Source: Acidimicrobiia bacterium
GTDB lineage: Bacteria > Actinomycetota > Acidimicrobiia > Spongiisociales > UBA5794
Reading direction: 5' to 3'
Assembly: GCA_030065575.1 (NCBI GenBank)
Contig: JASJDZ010000001.1
Span: 124,001-188,000 of the forward strand
Length of the DNA: 64,000 nt
This document shows, one piece after another, positions 34,960 through 43,807 of this stretch; the first letter of the stretch is position 1, and every line of letters starts with the position of its first letter. The notes beneath the pieces were generated by a model. It had not been told where the DNA came from. It saw nothing but the letters and a program-made list of their open reading frames with translations, and did not search any database. A program made the position numbers and the translations under genes.

Positions 34960-35535
34960 ATGCGTCTCGGAATTGATCTTGATGGTGTAGTCGCCAACTT
35001 CGTGCGGGGCTGGATGCTCCGCTACAACATGGATTTTGGAACCAACCTGACCGAGGAACAGGTCGACCGCTGGGATGCAGCCCGTGATCTGACTCATTTC
35101 ACCGATCTGGTCGACTTCTGGCAGTGGGCCGGAGCGTCGGGCCACGGGCCGACCGTATTCCGCAGTCTCGAGCCCTACCCCGACTCGCTGGAGGCCTTGA
35201 ACCACCTTGCGGCTTGTCACGACATCGTCATTCTCAGCATGAAGCCAGATTGGGCGGCAGCCGACACCTACGCATGGATTGCCGAACACCGGATCCCGAC
35301 CCGCGAGGTGCATCTTCTCAGGGACAAGTGGCTCGTCCCGTGTGATGTATATCTGGATGACTCGCCGATCGCCCTACCCGGCCTGCTCAACAAGCAGCCG
35401 CAGGCGATCGTATGCCGGTACGTGCGGCCCTGGAACGAACCGCTGGAAGGTGCGGTTGACATCCACAACTGGCAGGAATTTGCCAGCCTGGTTGATCGGA
35501 TCAAGGACGACCGCGACTGCCAGAAACGGGAATGA
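34960..35535 (+). CDS. HAD-family 5'-nucleotidase-like protein
   Basis: 191 aa. The HAD motif I is MRLGIDLDGVVANF, and motif II is in DIVILSMKP. Motif III/IV, VYLDDSPIALPGLL, contains the acidic pair. This is the 5'(3')-deoxyribonucleotidase-like (NT5C) subgroup with a helical cap holding YNMDFGTNLTEEQVDRWDAA. It probably dephosphorylates a nucleotide; the substrate is not predictable. It starts 2 bp after the DUF3152 gene. Confidence 0.82.
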   Translation: MRLGIDLDGVVANFVRGWMLRYNMDFGTNLTEEQVDRWDAARDLTHFTDLVDFWQWAGASGHGPTVFRSLEPYPDSLEALNHLAACHDIVILSMKPDWAAADTYAWIAEHRIPTREVHLLRDKWLVPCDVYLDDSPIALPGLLNKQPQAIVCRYVRPWNEPLEGAVDIHNWQEFASLVDRIKDDRDCQKRE

Positions 35536-35664
35536 CCCGATAGGCCCATTCGGAAGTCGCGAAAAGGCCCAATACCAAATGGGCGGAGTCGCTCTGAAGG
35601 TCTAGTCTTGTGCTGTAACCCAATGCGAAACACACATGGGCTAACCAAAGGGAGTGCATTCGCA

Positions 35665-36798
35665 ATGACTATTCGCAAGATACTTGCATTGCTTGCCGTC
35701 CTTGCATTGTTTGTCGCAGCATGCGGCGACAGTGACGAGGGTGGCGACGAAACGACAGCTGCACCGACAACCGCAGCGCCGACGACCGAGGCTCCAACCA
35801 CGACCGAGGCGCCGACCACGACTGCGGCTCCAACGACGACAGAAGCGCCGGCACCGACCATCGGTACCGCCGACAATCCGATCGAGGTCTTGTTCGTTCC
35901 TTCGGTCAGTGCTGAAGAGATCATCGCCGGTGGCGATCTTCTCAAGGAGGCTCTGAACGAGGCCACGGGTCTCGAGTTCAACGTTGCGGTGGGTACTTCG
36001 TACGCATCGACCATCGAGGAAATGTGCGCCTCTCCGGATAACACCATTGGGTTCATCCCGGCGCAGGGTTACGTCCTCGCCAGCGACCTGTGCGGCGTTG
36101 AGATGGCACTGAAGTCGCTCCGGTTCGGCTACACGGAGTACTGGACCCAGTTCATCGTGCCGCGCGAGAGCGATGCGAATGATCTGTTCGACTTCGCCGG
36201 CAAGAAGTGGGCATATCCGGACGCGACCTCGACTTCCGGCTTCCTGGTTCCCTCGGGTCTCTTCGAGCGGTTCGCCATCAAGCCGTCCGAGTCCTTCGAG
36301 GCAGGCGGTCACACGGCCGTCGTCCGTGCGGTCTACAACGGTGAGGCCGACTTCGGCACGACGTTCTACAGCCCGGTCATCGACGCTGATCGCAATGTGT
36401 TCAATGAGAACTTCCTCACCAGCCCGGACGTAACCGCGGAGAATGTCGAGGCCTGCGTTCTCGATGCCGACGGTCAGATTGACTGCAACGGTGAGTTCCC
36501 GCGCGATGCCCGGCGCAACATTCGGGAAGAGAACCCGGACGTCATCCAGAAGGTGAAGATCGTGACTCTGTCCGATCCGATCCCGAACGACGGCATGGCC
36601 TTCGGCCCGGACTTCCCCGATGATCTCAAGGCACAGATCGTCGATGCGATGATTGCATTCGCCGAGAACGATCCGGATACGTTCGCACAAGCCTTCGATG
36701 CTTACAGCTGGAACGGTCTTGCTACCACGGACGACTCCGAGTTCGACTCGATTCGGGCCCTGCTGCAGGCGCTCGATTTCACGATCGACGACTTCTAA
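35665..36798 (+). CDS. phnD: Phosphonate-type ABC transporter substrate-binding lipoprotein
   Basis: 377 aa from the ATG at 35665, preceded by GGGAG. Lipobox LFVAAC, then a low-complexity Thr/Ala/Pro linker (PTTEAPTTTEAPTTTAAPTT) and the PhnD/SsuA-like type-2 periplasmic domain from PIEVLFVPSVSAEEIIAGGD. It delivers the ligand to PhnC/PhnE; the family binds phosphonates, phosphate esters or phosphite. A hairpin terminator after it would give more of this protein than of the transporter. No C-P lyase or phosphonatase is in view, so uptake rather than breakdown is encoded here. Confidence 0.93.
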   Translation: MTIRKILALLAVLALFVAACGDSDEGGDETTAAPTTAAPTTEAPTTTEAPTTTAAPTTTEAPAPTIGTADNPIEVLFVPSVSAEEIIAGGDLLKEALNEATGLEFNVAVGTSYASTIEEMCASPDNTIGFIPAQGYVLASDLCGVEMALKSLRFGYTEYWTQFIVPRESDANDLFDFAGKKWAYPDATSTSGFLVPSGLFERFAIKPSESFEAGGHTAVVRAVYNGEADFGTTFYSPVIDADRNVFNENFLTSPDVTAENVEACVLDADGQIDCNGEFPRDARRNIREENPDVIQKVKIVTLSDPIPNDGMAFGPDFPDDLKAQIVDAMIAFAENDPDTFAQAFDAYSWNGLATTDDSEFDSIRALLQALDFTIDDF

Positions 36799-36844
36799 AC
36801 AACACGCGGGACTGGGCGTAAGCTCAGATCCGACCATATTGAGA

Positions 36845-36882
36845 ATACGGGCGGGCCTCAGGGCCCGCCCGTATCGCATTTT
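36845..36882 (+). terminator. Terminator between phnD and phnC
   Basis: A 13-bp perfect stem, ATACGGGCGGGCC (36845-36857) with GGCCCGCCCGTAT (36862-36874), and a 4-nt loop, followed by CGCATTTT. A full intrinsic terminator lies inside the transporter operon; phnC starts 48 bp later, so partial read-through or a separate promoter is needed. Confidence 0.85.
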
Positions 36883-36929
36883 CGGGGCACAATCGCTTGA
36901 ATGGCGTGTACGCGTGAGGAAGGTGGTCT

Positions 36930-37682
36930 GTGCTCAAAGTCGAACACCTGACCAAGATCTACGAAGGGGGCACGCTTGCCCTCGAGGATGTGTCGTTTGA
37001 GGTCAAGGACGGGGAGTTCCTTGCTGTCATCGGCCTCTCTGGATCGGGCAAATCAACGTTGCTCCGATGCATCAACCGCTTGATCGAGCCAACCGAGGGC
37101 CGAATCACTTGGAACGGCGTCGACATCACCAACGCCTCCCAGGAGGATTTGCGCAGGATCCGGCGCCGCATCGGAATGGTGTTCCAGCACTTCAACCTGG
37201 TCAGTCGGTCCAAAGTCACCACCAACGTTCTCTCCGGACGGCTCGGGTACACCAACCCGGCCTACTCGCTGATCAACCGGTTCGCCAAGGACGATCACGC
37301 GCGAGCACAGGCCCAACTGGAGCGAGTCGGCCTGACCGATCGTGACGACCATCGGGCCGACGCGTTGAGCGGCGGTCAGCAACAGCGGGTGGGGATCGCC
37401 CGGGCAATGATCCAGGAACCGGAGATGATCCTCGCCGACGAGCCCGTCGCCAGCCTCGATCCGGTTCTTGCCCACTCCATCATGCAGTACCTAGAGCAGA
37501 TCAATCAGGAGGACAAGGTAACGATCCTCTGCAGTCTGCACTTCCTCGATCTTGTCGAGAAGTACTCGCAACGCGTGATCGCTCTCAACGACGGGAAGCT
37601 GGTCTTCGAAGGCACGGCCGCCGAGTTGGACGACGAGCGGTTCAAGGATATCTACGGACGGGAGGCTGAGCGCATTGGCTAA
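36930..37682 (+). CDS. phnC: Phosphonate-type ABC transporter ATP-binding protein
   Basis: 250 aa from a GTG. Walker A is GLSGSGKSTLLRCI, the signature is LSGGQQQRVGIARAM, and Walker B is MILADEPVASLDP. The phrase RIRRRIGMVFQHFNLVSRSKVTTNVL is typical of the PhnC subfamily. It powers uptake through PhnE. The phnE start overlaps its last codons by 8 bp. Confidence 0.95.
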   Translation: MLKVEHLTKIYEGGTLALEDVSFEVKDGEFLAVIGLSGSGKSTLLRCINRLIEPTEGRITWNGVDITNASQEDLRRIRRRIGMVFQHFNLVSRSKVTTNVLSGRLGYTNPAYSLINRFAKDDHARAQAQLERVGLTDRDDHRADALSGGQQQRVGIARAMIQEPEMILADEPVASLDPVLAHSIMQYLEQINQEDKVTILCSLHFLDLVEKYSQRVIALNDGKLVFEGTAAELDDERFKDIYGREAERIG

Positions 37683-39882
37683 CGAAGAACGCAAATCGCG
37701 GCGGCGCTTGTGGATCATCCTCGGCCTCTTTGGTGCATTCCTCCTCTACGGCTATGCCGTGCAGGAAACCGACGTGGACCTGGCCGAAGTCCAGAGTGAG
37801 ACACGCCGGGCCAGCCTGGTGCGCATCATGCGCAACCTCGCCCAGCCCAATCTGATCACCTACGACAGCGAAGAGGTAACCGTTTCCGCTGACGTCCTGG
37901 TGCCATGCCCGGAGGGTGCGTCGGGCCCGGAGGCGGACACCAGCGGTGCCCTCTATCTCGTGGTTGAACCGTCGTGCGCCGAACCTGGGGACATAGTCAC
38001 GGTGACCGGCGTCGGATTTGCAGCCGATGCGGCAGGGCAGGTTTCGTTCCGCCCCGACTCGGAGTTTGACATCACCCGGCCGCTCGAGGGATTCACCCCC
38101 GACAGCGATGGCAACTTCACCGTCGACGTCGAGATCCCGAACCGGACATCCGAGAAGCCGCAGCAGATCGAGGCCACTACTCGTGTCCAGGTCGGTTCAT
38201 GGCTCAGCCGCGAGGTCGTATGGACCGACCTCAACGAGAACGGCGTCGAAGATGCCCAGAACATGCCCGATTCCGGGACGCTGGTGATGCAGGTGCCCGA
38301 ACTGCTGACCATCCCGGGGGCCGGCCTGGCTCTCATAGATGACGATGAGCCGGTGCAGATGTTCCAGATCGGTGAGGACTTCGTTGCGGCCAGCGGTCCG
38401 GCCGAGGGTCTGGCCATGTCGGCCGGTGTCGTAGATGACACCACCGAGTTCCTCATCACGGATGCCGACGAGGCTGAGTCAACGATCACGTTGACCGGGC
38501 CCGGAGACAGCGACCTGAGAGATCTGCAGATCCTGCTCTACGATCCCGAAACAGGTAATCGCTCCGGGACTCATGCGGTCGCCGATCGATTCGCTCACTC
38601 TCCACGCCTGTCGGAGAATGCGCTGGAGACGTGGGACAAGATCGTGGAAACGGTGTTCATGGCCTTCCTGGCGACAACGCTGGGTACGCTGATCGCCCTG
38701 CCGCTTTCCTTCCTCGCGGCGCGCAACCTGATGCGCGATATCCGGACCACCGTCACCAACCTCGCGCTGAACCTGCTGGCGATTCCCATTGGCGGCCTCA
38801 TCGGTCTCTACCTGAGCCGGGTGGCCCGCTCGTGGACCGACAACATCACCGACGACTGGATACGCCTACTCCTGGTGATCCTGATACCAATAGGGCTCAT
38901 CTATGCCCTACGCGCCATCCTCAAGGAGGAGGACACCGAGGCGCCGACCAGCCGGGAGCGGGCAATCACAACGACCGTATTCATCGCCGCTGGTTTTGTG
39001 GTGGCGATTTGGGGGTTCGTCTTCGCAGCGCTGCTCAAGAGCGTGGGTGAGAATGCGGGATGGGGCTTCATCGGCAACTTCATCTTCATCATCGGCGAGG
39101 TGACCCGATTGCTGCTGCCGGTCTTTGCGATTGCTGGTGCAATCGGGATGATGATGAACTTCGGCTCGAAGCTCGGCTTCGCCCTCAACGACCGTCTGGA
39201 GGGAGCAGCGATCCGCTCGGTGAACCTTCCGCTGGCGGCAGCCGCCGGGGCGATCATCGCCATGATGATCGGGGCGATCATCAACTGGTTCTATCAGTTC
39301 GACAATCTGTGGACCAGCCGCTGGATTCCCGGCATTGTCGGTGCGCTGATCGGTCTCTATCTGGCTGCCCGGGTCAAGAAGTCCGAGGGGGTCGGCGTGG
39401 GCATGATCGTGTACTACATGTCGCGAACACTGTTCAACACGCTGCGGTCGATCGAGCCCCTGGTGATGGTCATTGTGTTCGTGGTGTGGGTCGGGTTCGG
39501 CCCGTTCGCCGGCTCACTCGCCCTGTCGCTGCATACCGCAGCGGCACTCGCCAAACTCTATTCGGAGCAGGTGGAGAGCGTCATGAGCGGACCCATCGAG
39601 GCGATTCGAGCAACCGGCGCAACCCGAATGCAGACGATCATCTACGGCGTGGTGCCGCAAATCGTGCCGCCCTACCTGTCGTTCACCATGTACCGCTGGG
39701 ACATCAACGTCCGCATGTCGACGATCATCGGTTTCGCCGGTGGTGGTGGTATCGGATTCCTGCTCCAGCAAAACATCAACCTGCTGCAGTACAAGGATGC
39801 GGCAGCACAGATGCTGGCGATCGCCATCGTGGTCGCCACCATGGACTGGATCAGCGCCAGGCTCCGTGAGCGGCTGGTCTAA
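37675..39882 (+). CDS. phnE: Oversized phosphonate-type ABC permease with extracytoplasmic domain and extra membrane segments
   Basis: 735 aa, against about 260-280 for usual PhnE. One N-terminal helix (12-29) precedes an extracytoplasmic region (30-310) with Cys78/Cys101 and an IPT/Ig-like stretch EPGDIVTVTGVGF. PhnE core part 1 is VETVFMAFLATTLGTLIALPLSFLAAR (324-350). Then about 220 residues of extra membrane helices (360-570) interrupt the core. Core part 2 (583-735) carries NTLRSIEPLVMVIV and the coupling EAA loop GPIEAIRATGATRMQ (639-653). One subunit may act alone or as a homodimer with added scaffold. It overlaps phnC by 8 bp and dgt by 1 bp. Confidence 0.88.
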   Translation: MANEERKSRRRLWIILGLFGAFLLYGYAVQETDVDLAEVQSETRRASLVRIMRNLAQPNLITYDSEEVTVSADVLVPCPEGASGPEADTSGALYLVVEPSCAEPGDIVTVTGVGFAADAAGQVSFRPDSEFDITRPLEGFTPDSDGNFTVDVEIPNRTSEKPQQIEATTRVQVGSWLSREVVWTDLNENGVEDAQNMPDSGTLVMQVPELLTIPGAGLALIDDDEPVQMFQIGEDFVAASGPAEGLAMSAGVVDDTTEFLITDADEAESTITLTGPGDSDLRDLQILLYDPETGNRSGTHAVADRFAHSPRLSENALETWDKIVETVFMAFLATTLGTLIALPLSFLAARNLMRDIRTTVTNLALNLLAIPIGGLIGLYLSRVARSWTDNITDDWIRLLLVILIPIGLIYALRAILKEEDTEAPTSRERAITTTVFIAAGFVVAIWGFVFAALLKSVGENAGWGFIGNFIFIIGEVTRLLLPVFAIAGAIGMMMNFGSKLGFALNDRLEGAAIRSVNLPLAAAAGAIIAMMIGAIINWFYQFDNLWTSRWIPGIVGALIGLYLAARVKKSEGVGVGMIVYYMSRTLFNTLRSIEPLVMVIVFVVWVGFGPFAGSLALSLHTAAALAKLYSEQVESVMSGPIEAIRATGATRMQTIIYGVVPQIVPPYLSFTMYRWDINVRMSTIIGFAGGGGIGFLLQQNINLLQYKDAAAQMLAIAIVVATMDWISARLRERLV

Positions 39883-40880
39883 TGCCGGAATTCCGGAGGA
39901 GGACCCGCGAGGACAGCGAGCGTCTCGAGGCTGAGACGCTCGCACCCGCGGCCACTCGCTCCGCAGAGTCCCGGGGGCGTCGTTTACCGGAGCTAGACGA
40001 CGCCTACCGGACCGCCTTTCAGCGCGATCGTGATCGGATTGTGCACTCCAAGGCCTTCCGTCGTCTCAAACACAAGACCCAGGTGTTCGTCAATCCGGAA
40101 GGCGACCACTACGTGACCCGGCTGACTCACGCCCTCCAGGTCACCCAGATCGGCCGGAGTATCGCCCGCAACCTGTCGCTCAATGAGGACCTCGCCGAGG
40201 CGATCTGCCTGGGCCACGATGTTGGCCACTCCCCATTCGGCCACACCGGCGAGGATGCCCTGAGCGAATTCGTCGACGGTGAATGGCTGCACTCCGCCCA
40301 GGGAGTGCGGATTCTCGAGGTGCTCGAGCCGGCCAATCTGACCTGGGAGGTGCTCGACGGGGTGCGGGCACATTCGTGGAAGATCAAGGAGCCTCCCTCC
40401 ACTCCGGAGGGCTGGGTCTGCCGGTTCGCCGACCGGATTGCCTACCTCACCCATGATGTCGACGACGCAATCCGCGCCGGTGTGATCAGGCGTGAAGACC
40501 TGCCGGGCGCAGCACTCGCTCGCTTTGGTGAGCCGGGCGGAGAGTGGGTGGCATCGATGATCCGCGCGGTGGTCGATGAGTCGCTAGCGCAGGGTGCGAT
40601 CCTCATGGACCGCGAGTCGCTCGGAGTCATGAATGAGTTGCGCGACTTCATGTTCTCCAACGTCTACCTGCGTGCCGGCACCGAAGGTCAGCGTCGCACG
40701 GTGATGGGAATAGTGCGCGACCTGGTGAACTACTTCGTAGAGCACCCCGGCGAGATCCCCGACTCCTACCGGCATAACGAGGCCGACACCCTGACACAGG
40801 TACTGGACTACGTAGCCGGCATGACCGACCGCTACGCCATCAGCGTCCACGACACGCTCTACCGCCCGCGTCTGTTCTAG
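39882..40880 (+). CDS. dgt: Deoxyguanosinetriphosphate triphosphohydrolase-like protein
   Basis: 332 aa. HD-domain protein: the start has DRIVHSKAFRRLKHKTQVFV and the metal-binding block is THALQVTQIGRSIAR, then CLGHDVGHSPFGHTGEDAL (HD motif). The family removes the triphosphate from dNTPs to balance pools. The ATG shares one base with the phnE stop. In many bacteria dgt precedes dnaG, which is not so here. Confidence 0.94.
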   Translation: MPEFRRRTREDSERLEAETLAPAATRSAESRGRRLPELDDAYRTAFQRDRDRIVHSKAFRRLKHKTQVFVNPEGDHYVTRLTHALQVTQIGRSIARNLSLNEDLAEAICLGHDVGHSPFGHTGEDALSEFVDGEWLHSAQGVRILEVLEPANLTWEVLDGVRAHSWKIKEPPSTPEGWVCRFADRIAYLTHDVDDAIRAGVIRREDLPGAALARFGEPGGEWVASMIRAVVDESLAQGAILMDRESLGVMNELRDFMFSNVYLRAGTEGQRRTVMGIVRDLVNYFVEHPGEIPDSYRHNEADTLTQVLDYVAGMTDRYAISVHDTLYRPRLF

Positions 40881-40891
40881 GCCGCTCCCCC

Positions 40892-41011
40892 CGTTCTGGC
40901 GTACACCAGGCCCGTATATGGGCCTCAGATCCGCCAGAACGGGGAACCACCGCCCCACTCTCGTTTTGGCGTACTCCAGGCCCGTATATGGGCCTCAGAT
41001 CCGCCAAAACG
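40892..41011. repeat. 50-bp palindromic repeat, two copies with 70-bp period (locus 2)
   Basis: Copies at 40892-40941 and 40962-41011, near-identical to locus 1 with outer arms CGTTCTGGCG/CGCCAGAACG or CGTTTTGGCG/CGCCAAAACG. Arm changes are compensatory, so the hairpin is kept. The 20-bp spacer is GGGAACCACCGCCCCACTCT. It lies between convergent dgt and the GyrI-like gene. Confidence 0.95.
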
Positions 41012-41042
41012 GTTGAAGGACTCCGACTAGCCGGAAACGGCG

Positions 41043-41651
41043 CTATGTGACCGGCTGGCGGATGATCGTCTTGAGCTTGGCCGGATCGGCTTTGCGGGGG
41101 TCGCCGAGGTAGATCTCATGGTGCAGCCCGCGCCGCTGTAGACCCTGGTCGACGATGAACTGGTGGAGAAGATCGATGGTCGGCTCCTCGGCCGAATAGG
41201 GCCCGATGTGCATGACCTGGGCACACCGCCCCTCGGCAAACAGCTCGAACCGAACCCGCTCCCCAACCGCCAGGTCCTTCTTCCGGGTTACCGCGGGCAA
41301 GACCTGCGCTGCCATTTCCGCAGTCGCCACATCGGGAAGACCGATCATCAGCCTCCACTTCCACTCATCCTTGCGGTTCCCTCGATACGCGGTCATGTCG
41401 TCAGCCCACCACAAGCCCTCGAGCGGAAGGACTGTGTAGCCGTCCCCGGTCAGCTTCTTGATCTCGGCTCGCATCCCGTACGCCAACGGGTAGAGCGATT
41501 CCACGGCGGCGAGGTACTCGGGAGCCACACCAGGAGTTCCTTTACCGTCGATGACTAGGAAGGGCCTTTCCGGGACGTCGACCCGGGCGGGCTTGCCCGC
41601 CCTGGCTGTGTATTGGTCCCGGTACACCTTCTTGAGGTCGATGGATGCCAT
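41043..41651 (-). CDS. GyrI-like small-molecule-binding protein
   Basis: 202 aa from the ATG at 41651, which overlaps the MerR gene stop by 4 bp. It begins KVYRDQYTARAGKPARVDVPERPFLVIDG, then GMRAEIKKLTGDGYTVLPLEGLWW and MHIGPYSAEEPTIDLLHQFI, all of the stand-alone GyrI-like class. The family folds as a SHS2 dimer that binds drugs and sometimes hydrolyses small cyclopropanoids. Coupled to a MerR regulator with the same kind of ligand domain, so both may sense or dispose of one compound. Confidence 0.82.
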   Translation of the reverse strand: MASIDLKKVYRDQYTARAGKPARVDVPERPFLVIDGKGTPGVAPEYLAAVESLYPLAYGMRAEIKKLTGDGYTVLPLEGLWWADDMTAYRGNRKDEWKWRLMIGLPDVATAEMAAQVLPAVTRKKDLAVGERVRFELFAEGRCAQVMHIGPYSAEEPTIDLLHQFIVDQGLQRRGLHHEIYLGDPRKADPAKLKTIIRQPVT

Positions 41652-42466
41652 CAGGCCACCGGGAACCGAAGCTCGGTGATCGGACCGGATGGATCGTCCG
41701 GTGCGGTCAGATAGGCCTCTTGCGGAGGCCCGGCGACTCTGAGTTCGTTGGCCTCCAGCCACTCACCGATGGCCACGTAGGCCTGGCTAATCGTGTCGTA
41801 GGGCCCCTGATGCACGAGCACCGCGGCCTTGGCTCCAGGGATGTCTCGGATTGCGAAATGCCTGCCGGCAGGCGTATCGGGCGCCTCCGCGACGGTATCT
41901 CCAACCGGGAAGGCAATCTCGACATCGGCAGCCTCGGGGTTGAACTCGGGGTCGTGGTAGATGGTGAAACATGGCCCGGTGGGCATGATGCCTGCGGGCA
42001 TCAGCGCCCCGTAGCCGTCGGCAATCATCGACCCGACTTCCTGCAAGTTGTCCAGCACCTCGCGGAGCGAGGCCACATGCATCGCATCGACATCCTTCAG
42101 CACAATCTCGTATTCCGGCATGTTGTCTTCACTTTCGATCATGCGGAGGCGGCTCTCTACCCGAGCCAGCTGCGCTTGCTGCTCGGCGACAGCCCGGCTC
42201 ATCTCCGCCTGCTTGAGCCGGAGCATGCCCCGCAACTCCGCCGCAGACAGCTCGTTGTTGAGGATGGATCCAATCTCGTCGAGAGATAGTCCAAGATCCT
42301 TCAACGCCAGGATGCGATTGAGCCGGGGCAGCTGTGCCACCTCGTAGTAGCGGTAACCGCTGGTCGGATCGATGGATACGGGTGGGAGCAGCCCCAGGTC
42401 GCTGTAGTAGCGGAGTGCCGACACCGGCACTCGACAGATCTTGGAGAACTCGCCTATCCGATACAC
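41651..42466 (-). CDS. MerR-family regulator with GyrI-like effector domain
   Basis: 271 aa. The N-terminal MerR HTH, YRIGEFSKICRVPVSALRYYSDLGLLPP, with SGYRYYEVAQL, a coiled coil (about 75-115), then a GyrI-like ligand domain (about 120-270) with ILKDVDAMHVASLREVL and VLVHQGPYDTISQAYVAIGEWL. This is the BmrR/BltR architecture, which senses lipophilic drugs. Its own promoter has the MerR-type 19-bp spacer, so it is likely autoregulated and controls the downstream GyrI gene. Confidence 0.9.
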   Translation of the reverse strand: MYRIGEFSKICRVPVSALRYYSDLGLLPPVSIDPTSGYRYYEVAQLPRLNRILALKDLGLSLDEIGSILNNELSAAELRGMLRLKQAEMSRAVAEQQAQLARVESRLRMIESEDNMPEYEIVLKDVDAMHVASLREVLDNLQEVGSMIADGYGALMPAGIMPTGPCFTIYHDPEFNPEAADVEIAFPVGDTVAEAPDTPAGRHFAIRDIPGAKAAVLVHQGPYDTISQAYVAIGEWLEANELRVAGPPQEAYLTAPDDPSGPITELRFPVA

Positions 42467-42508
42467 CGCCCACCTCCGCTGTTGGACTCTAGGAAGGCCT
42501 TCAACACC

Positions 42509-42539
42509 AGTATGCAGTCTCGAGTAGCTGGAGAGTCAA
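42509..42539 (-). promoter_or_regulatory. MerR-type promoter with 19-bp spacer
   Basis: On the minus strand a -35 box TTGACT (42539-42534) and a -10 box CATACT (42514-42509) are separated by 19 bp, the over-long spacing that MerR regulators correct by DNA distortion. The spacer holds an imperfect dyad (CTCCAG...CTCGAG). It drives the MerR gene, which starts 42 bp further on. Confidence 0.75.
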
Positions 42540-42632
42540 GAGCGTTTCTCCAGATGGGCTCGATTAGACATCCCGCAGCTGCGAATACGTTCGCGTAGGC
42601 TGACGCCGAAGCCTGCTACGGAGGGAGAAGAA

Positions 42633-43082
42633 GTGGGAGCAGTACTCCTTTTCATTCACATCACGGCGGTTGCCCTGTGGGTAGGAGCCGGTGCAGTTCA
42701 GCTGATCGTCAACCCGGCGATGCATCGCGCCGGAGGCCCGGCTGCATCGGAATGGATGAGACAGACGGTTCGACTCGGGCGGGTGTTCTTCGGCCCGGTC
42801 TCGGCCATCGTCCTGATTACGGGCGTGTGGATGGTGCTGCGGAACAGCATCTATGAGTTCGAGCAGACATTCGTCGTCATCGGCATACTCGCCGTTGTCC
42901 TCGGTGCCGTGCTCGGTATCCGTGTCTACGGGCCCGGCAACACCGAGGTTGCCGAACTGCACGACGCTGGTGAGGTCGCCAAGGCCGGCCAGAAGCTCAA
43001 CAGGACGCTCACCTTCGCCGCCGCAGAGGTCGGTTTCCTCGTCTTCACGATCTACGCGATGGTCAAGCGAATCGGCGCCTAG
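42633..43082 (+). CDS. DUF2269/CopD-like membrane protein
   Basis: 149 aa with four membrane helices. The start LLFIHITAVALWVGAGAVQLIVNPAMHRAG holds a His-containing first helix typical of DUF2269/CopD-like integral proteins. Function is unknown; copper uptake is only a family-level guess. It starts from a GTG with GGAGGGAGAAG upstream, and its end overlaps that of the convergent next gene by 4 bp. Confidence 0.65.
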   Translation: MGAVLLFIHITAVALWVGAGAVQLIVNPAMHRAGGPAASEWMRQTVRLGRVFFGPVSAIVLITGVWMVLRNSIYEFEQTFVVIGILAVVLGAVLGIRVYGPGNTEVAELHDAGEVAKAGQKLNRTLTFAAAEVGFLVFTIYAMVKRIGA

Positions 43083-43489
43083 CCGGCAATCGAACCGAGC
43101 AGGATGAACAACAGAACGTTGAGCACGCTCCAGACCAGACAGAACACAACGTACCGCCGCACCCAGTTTGACCATCCGGTAGCGAAGAGCGCGAGCCGCG
43201 AGCCGATCATGAACCACAGGGGCAGCGATGTGATCAGCGCCGAGAGAACAATCAGCAGCCGCCCCGCCTCGATGAACTCAACCGTGAACACCCAGGCCGT
43301 CGGTGCCGCAATGAGAAAGAGCCCGACGGCCAGGATCGAAGCAGCGAGATCGGCCATATCGCCGACGCGGTCGAACCCGACGCTGAGCGCTCCTGCCGCT
43401 AGAGCAATCGGATAGGCAAGAGCGAGGATCCCCCCGATCCAGCGGGGTAATCCTCCCCTGCGCGCCGAGAAGTCGATGCCCGTTGCCAC
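43079..43489 (-). CDS. Hypothetical four-helix membrane protein
   Basis: 136 aa. Hydrophobic segments at about 16-36, 46-66, 76-97 and 112-134. A short basic cytoplasmic start (DFSARRGGLPRW) precedes the first helix. No family recognised. It overlaps tail-to-tail with the DUF2269-like gene. Confidence 0.65.
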   Translation of the reverse strand: MATGIDFSARRGGLPRWIGGILALAYPIALAAGALSVGFDRVGDMADLAASILAVGLFLIAAPTAWVFTVEFIEAGRLLIVLSALITSLPLWFMIGSRLALFATGWSNWVRRYVVFCLVWSVLNVLLFILLGSIAG

Positions 43490-43588
43490 GGGCCCAGGCT
43501 AACTGCACCGATGCGCCATGCATCCTTCGCCGGGTGCAGGGCCGGCATGCTCCGGTACCATCAGTCGAAACGAGAGAGGAGCAACAGG

Positions 43589-43807
43589 ATGGGCGACTTC
43601 ATCGACTCGGGCGCGGTGAAGGTCATTGAAGTGATCGGCATCTCCAAGGATGGTTTCGAGGCCGCCGTCGACAATGCGGTAGCCAAGGCTGCGGAGAGCA
43701 TCAAAGGCATCACTGGCGTCGAGGTGCAGAACCTGAGCGCACGGGTCGATGACGGCAAGGTGGTTCAGTACCGGGCCACCGTGAAGCTGGCCTTCGCCGT
43801 TCGCTGA
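43589..43807 (+). CDS. Dodecin-family flavin-binding protein
   Basis: 72 aa, the typical size. VIEVIGISKDGFEAAVDNAVAKA followed by GITGVEVQNLSARVDDGKVVQYRATVKLAF is diagnostic. Dodecins form hollow 12-mers that store riboflavin, FMN or CoA. AGAGGAG lies upstream of the ATG at 43589. The stop shares one base with the PspC-like start, so the gene begins a short operon. Confidence 0.93.
   Translation: MGDFIDSGAVKVIEVIGISKDGFEAAVDNAVAKAAESIKGITGVEVQNLSARVDDGKVVQYRATVKLAFAVR

Noticed and set aside
35536-35664. Riboswitch upstream of phnD
   Set aside because: Only a weak GCCCATT/AATGGGC pairing with a long loop is visible; no known riboswitch core was recognised.
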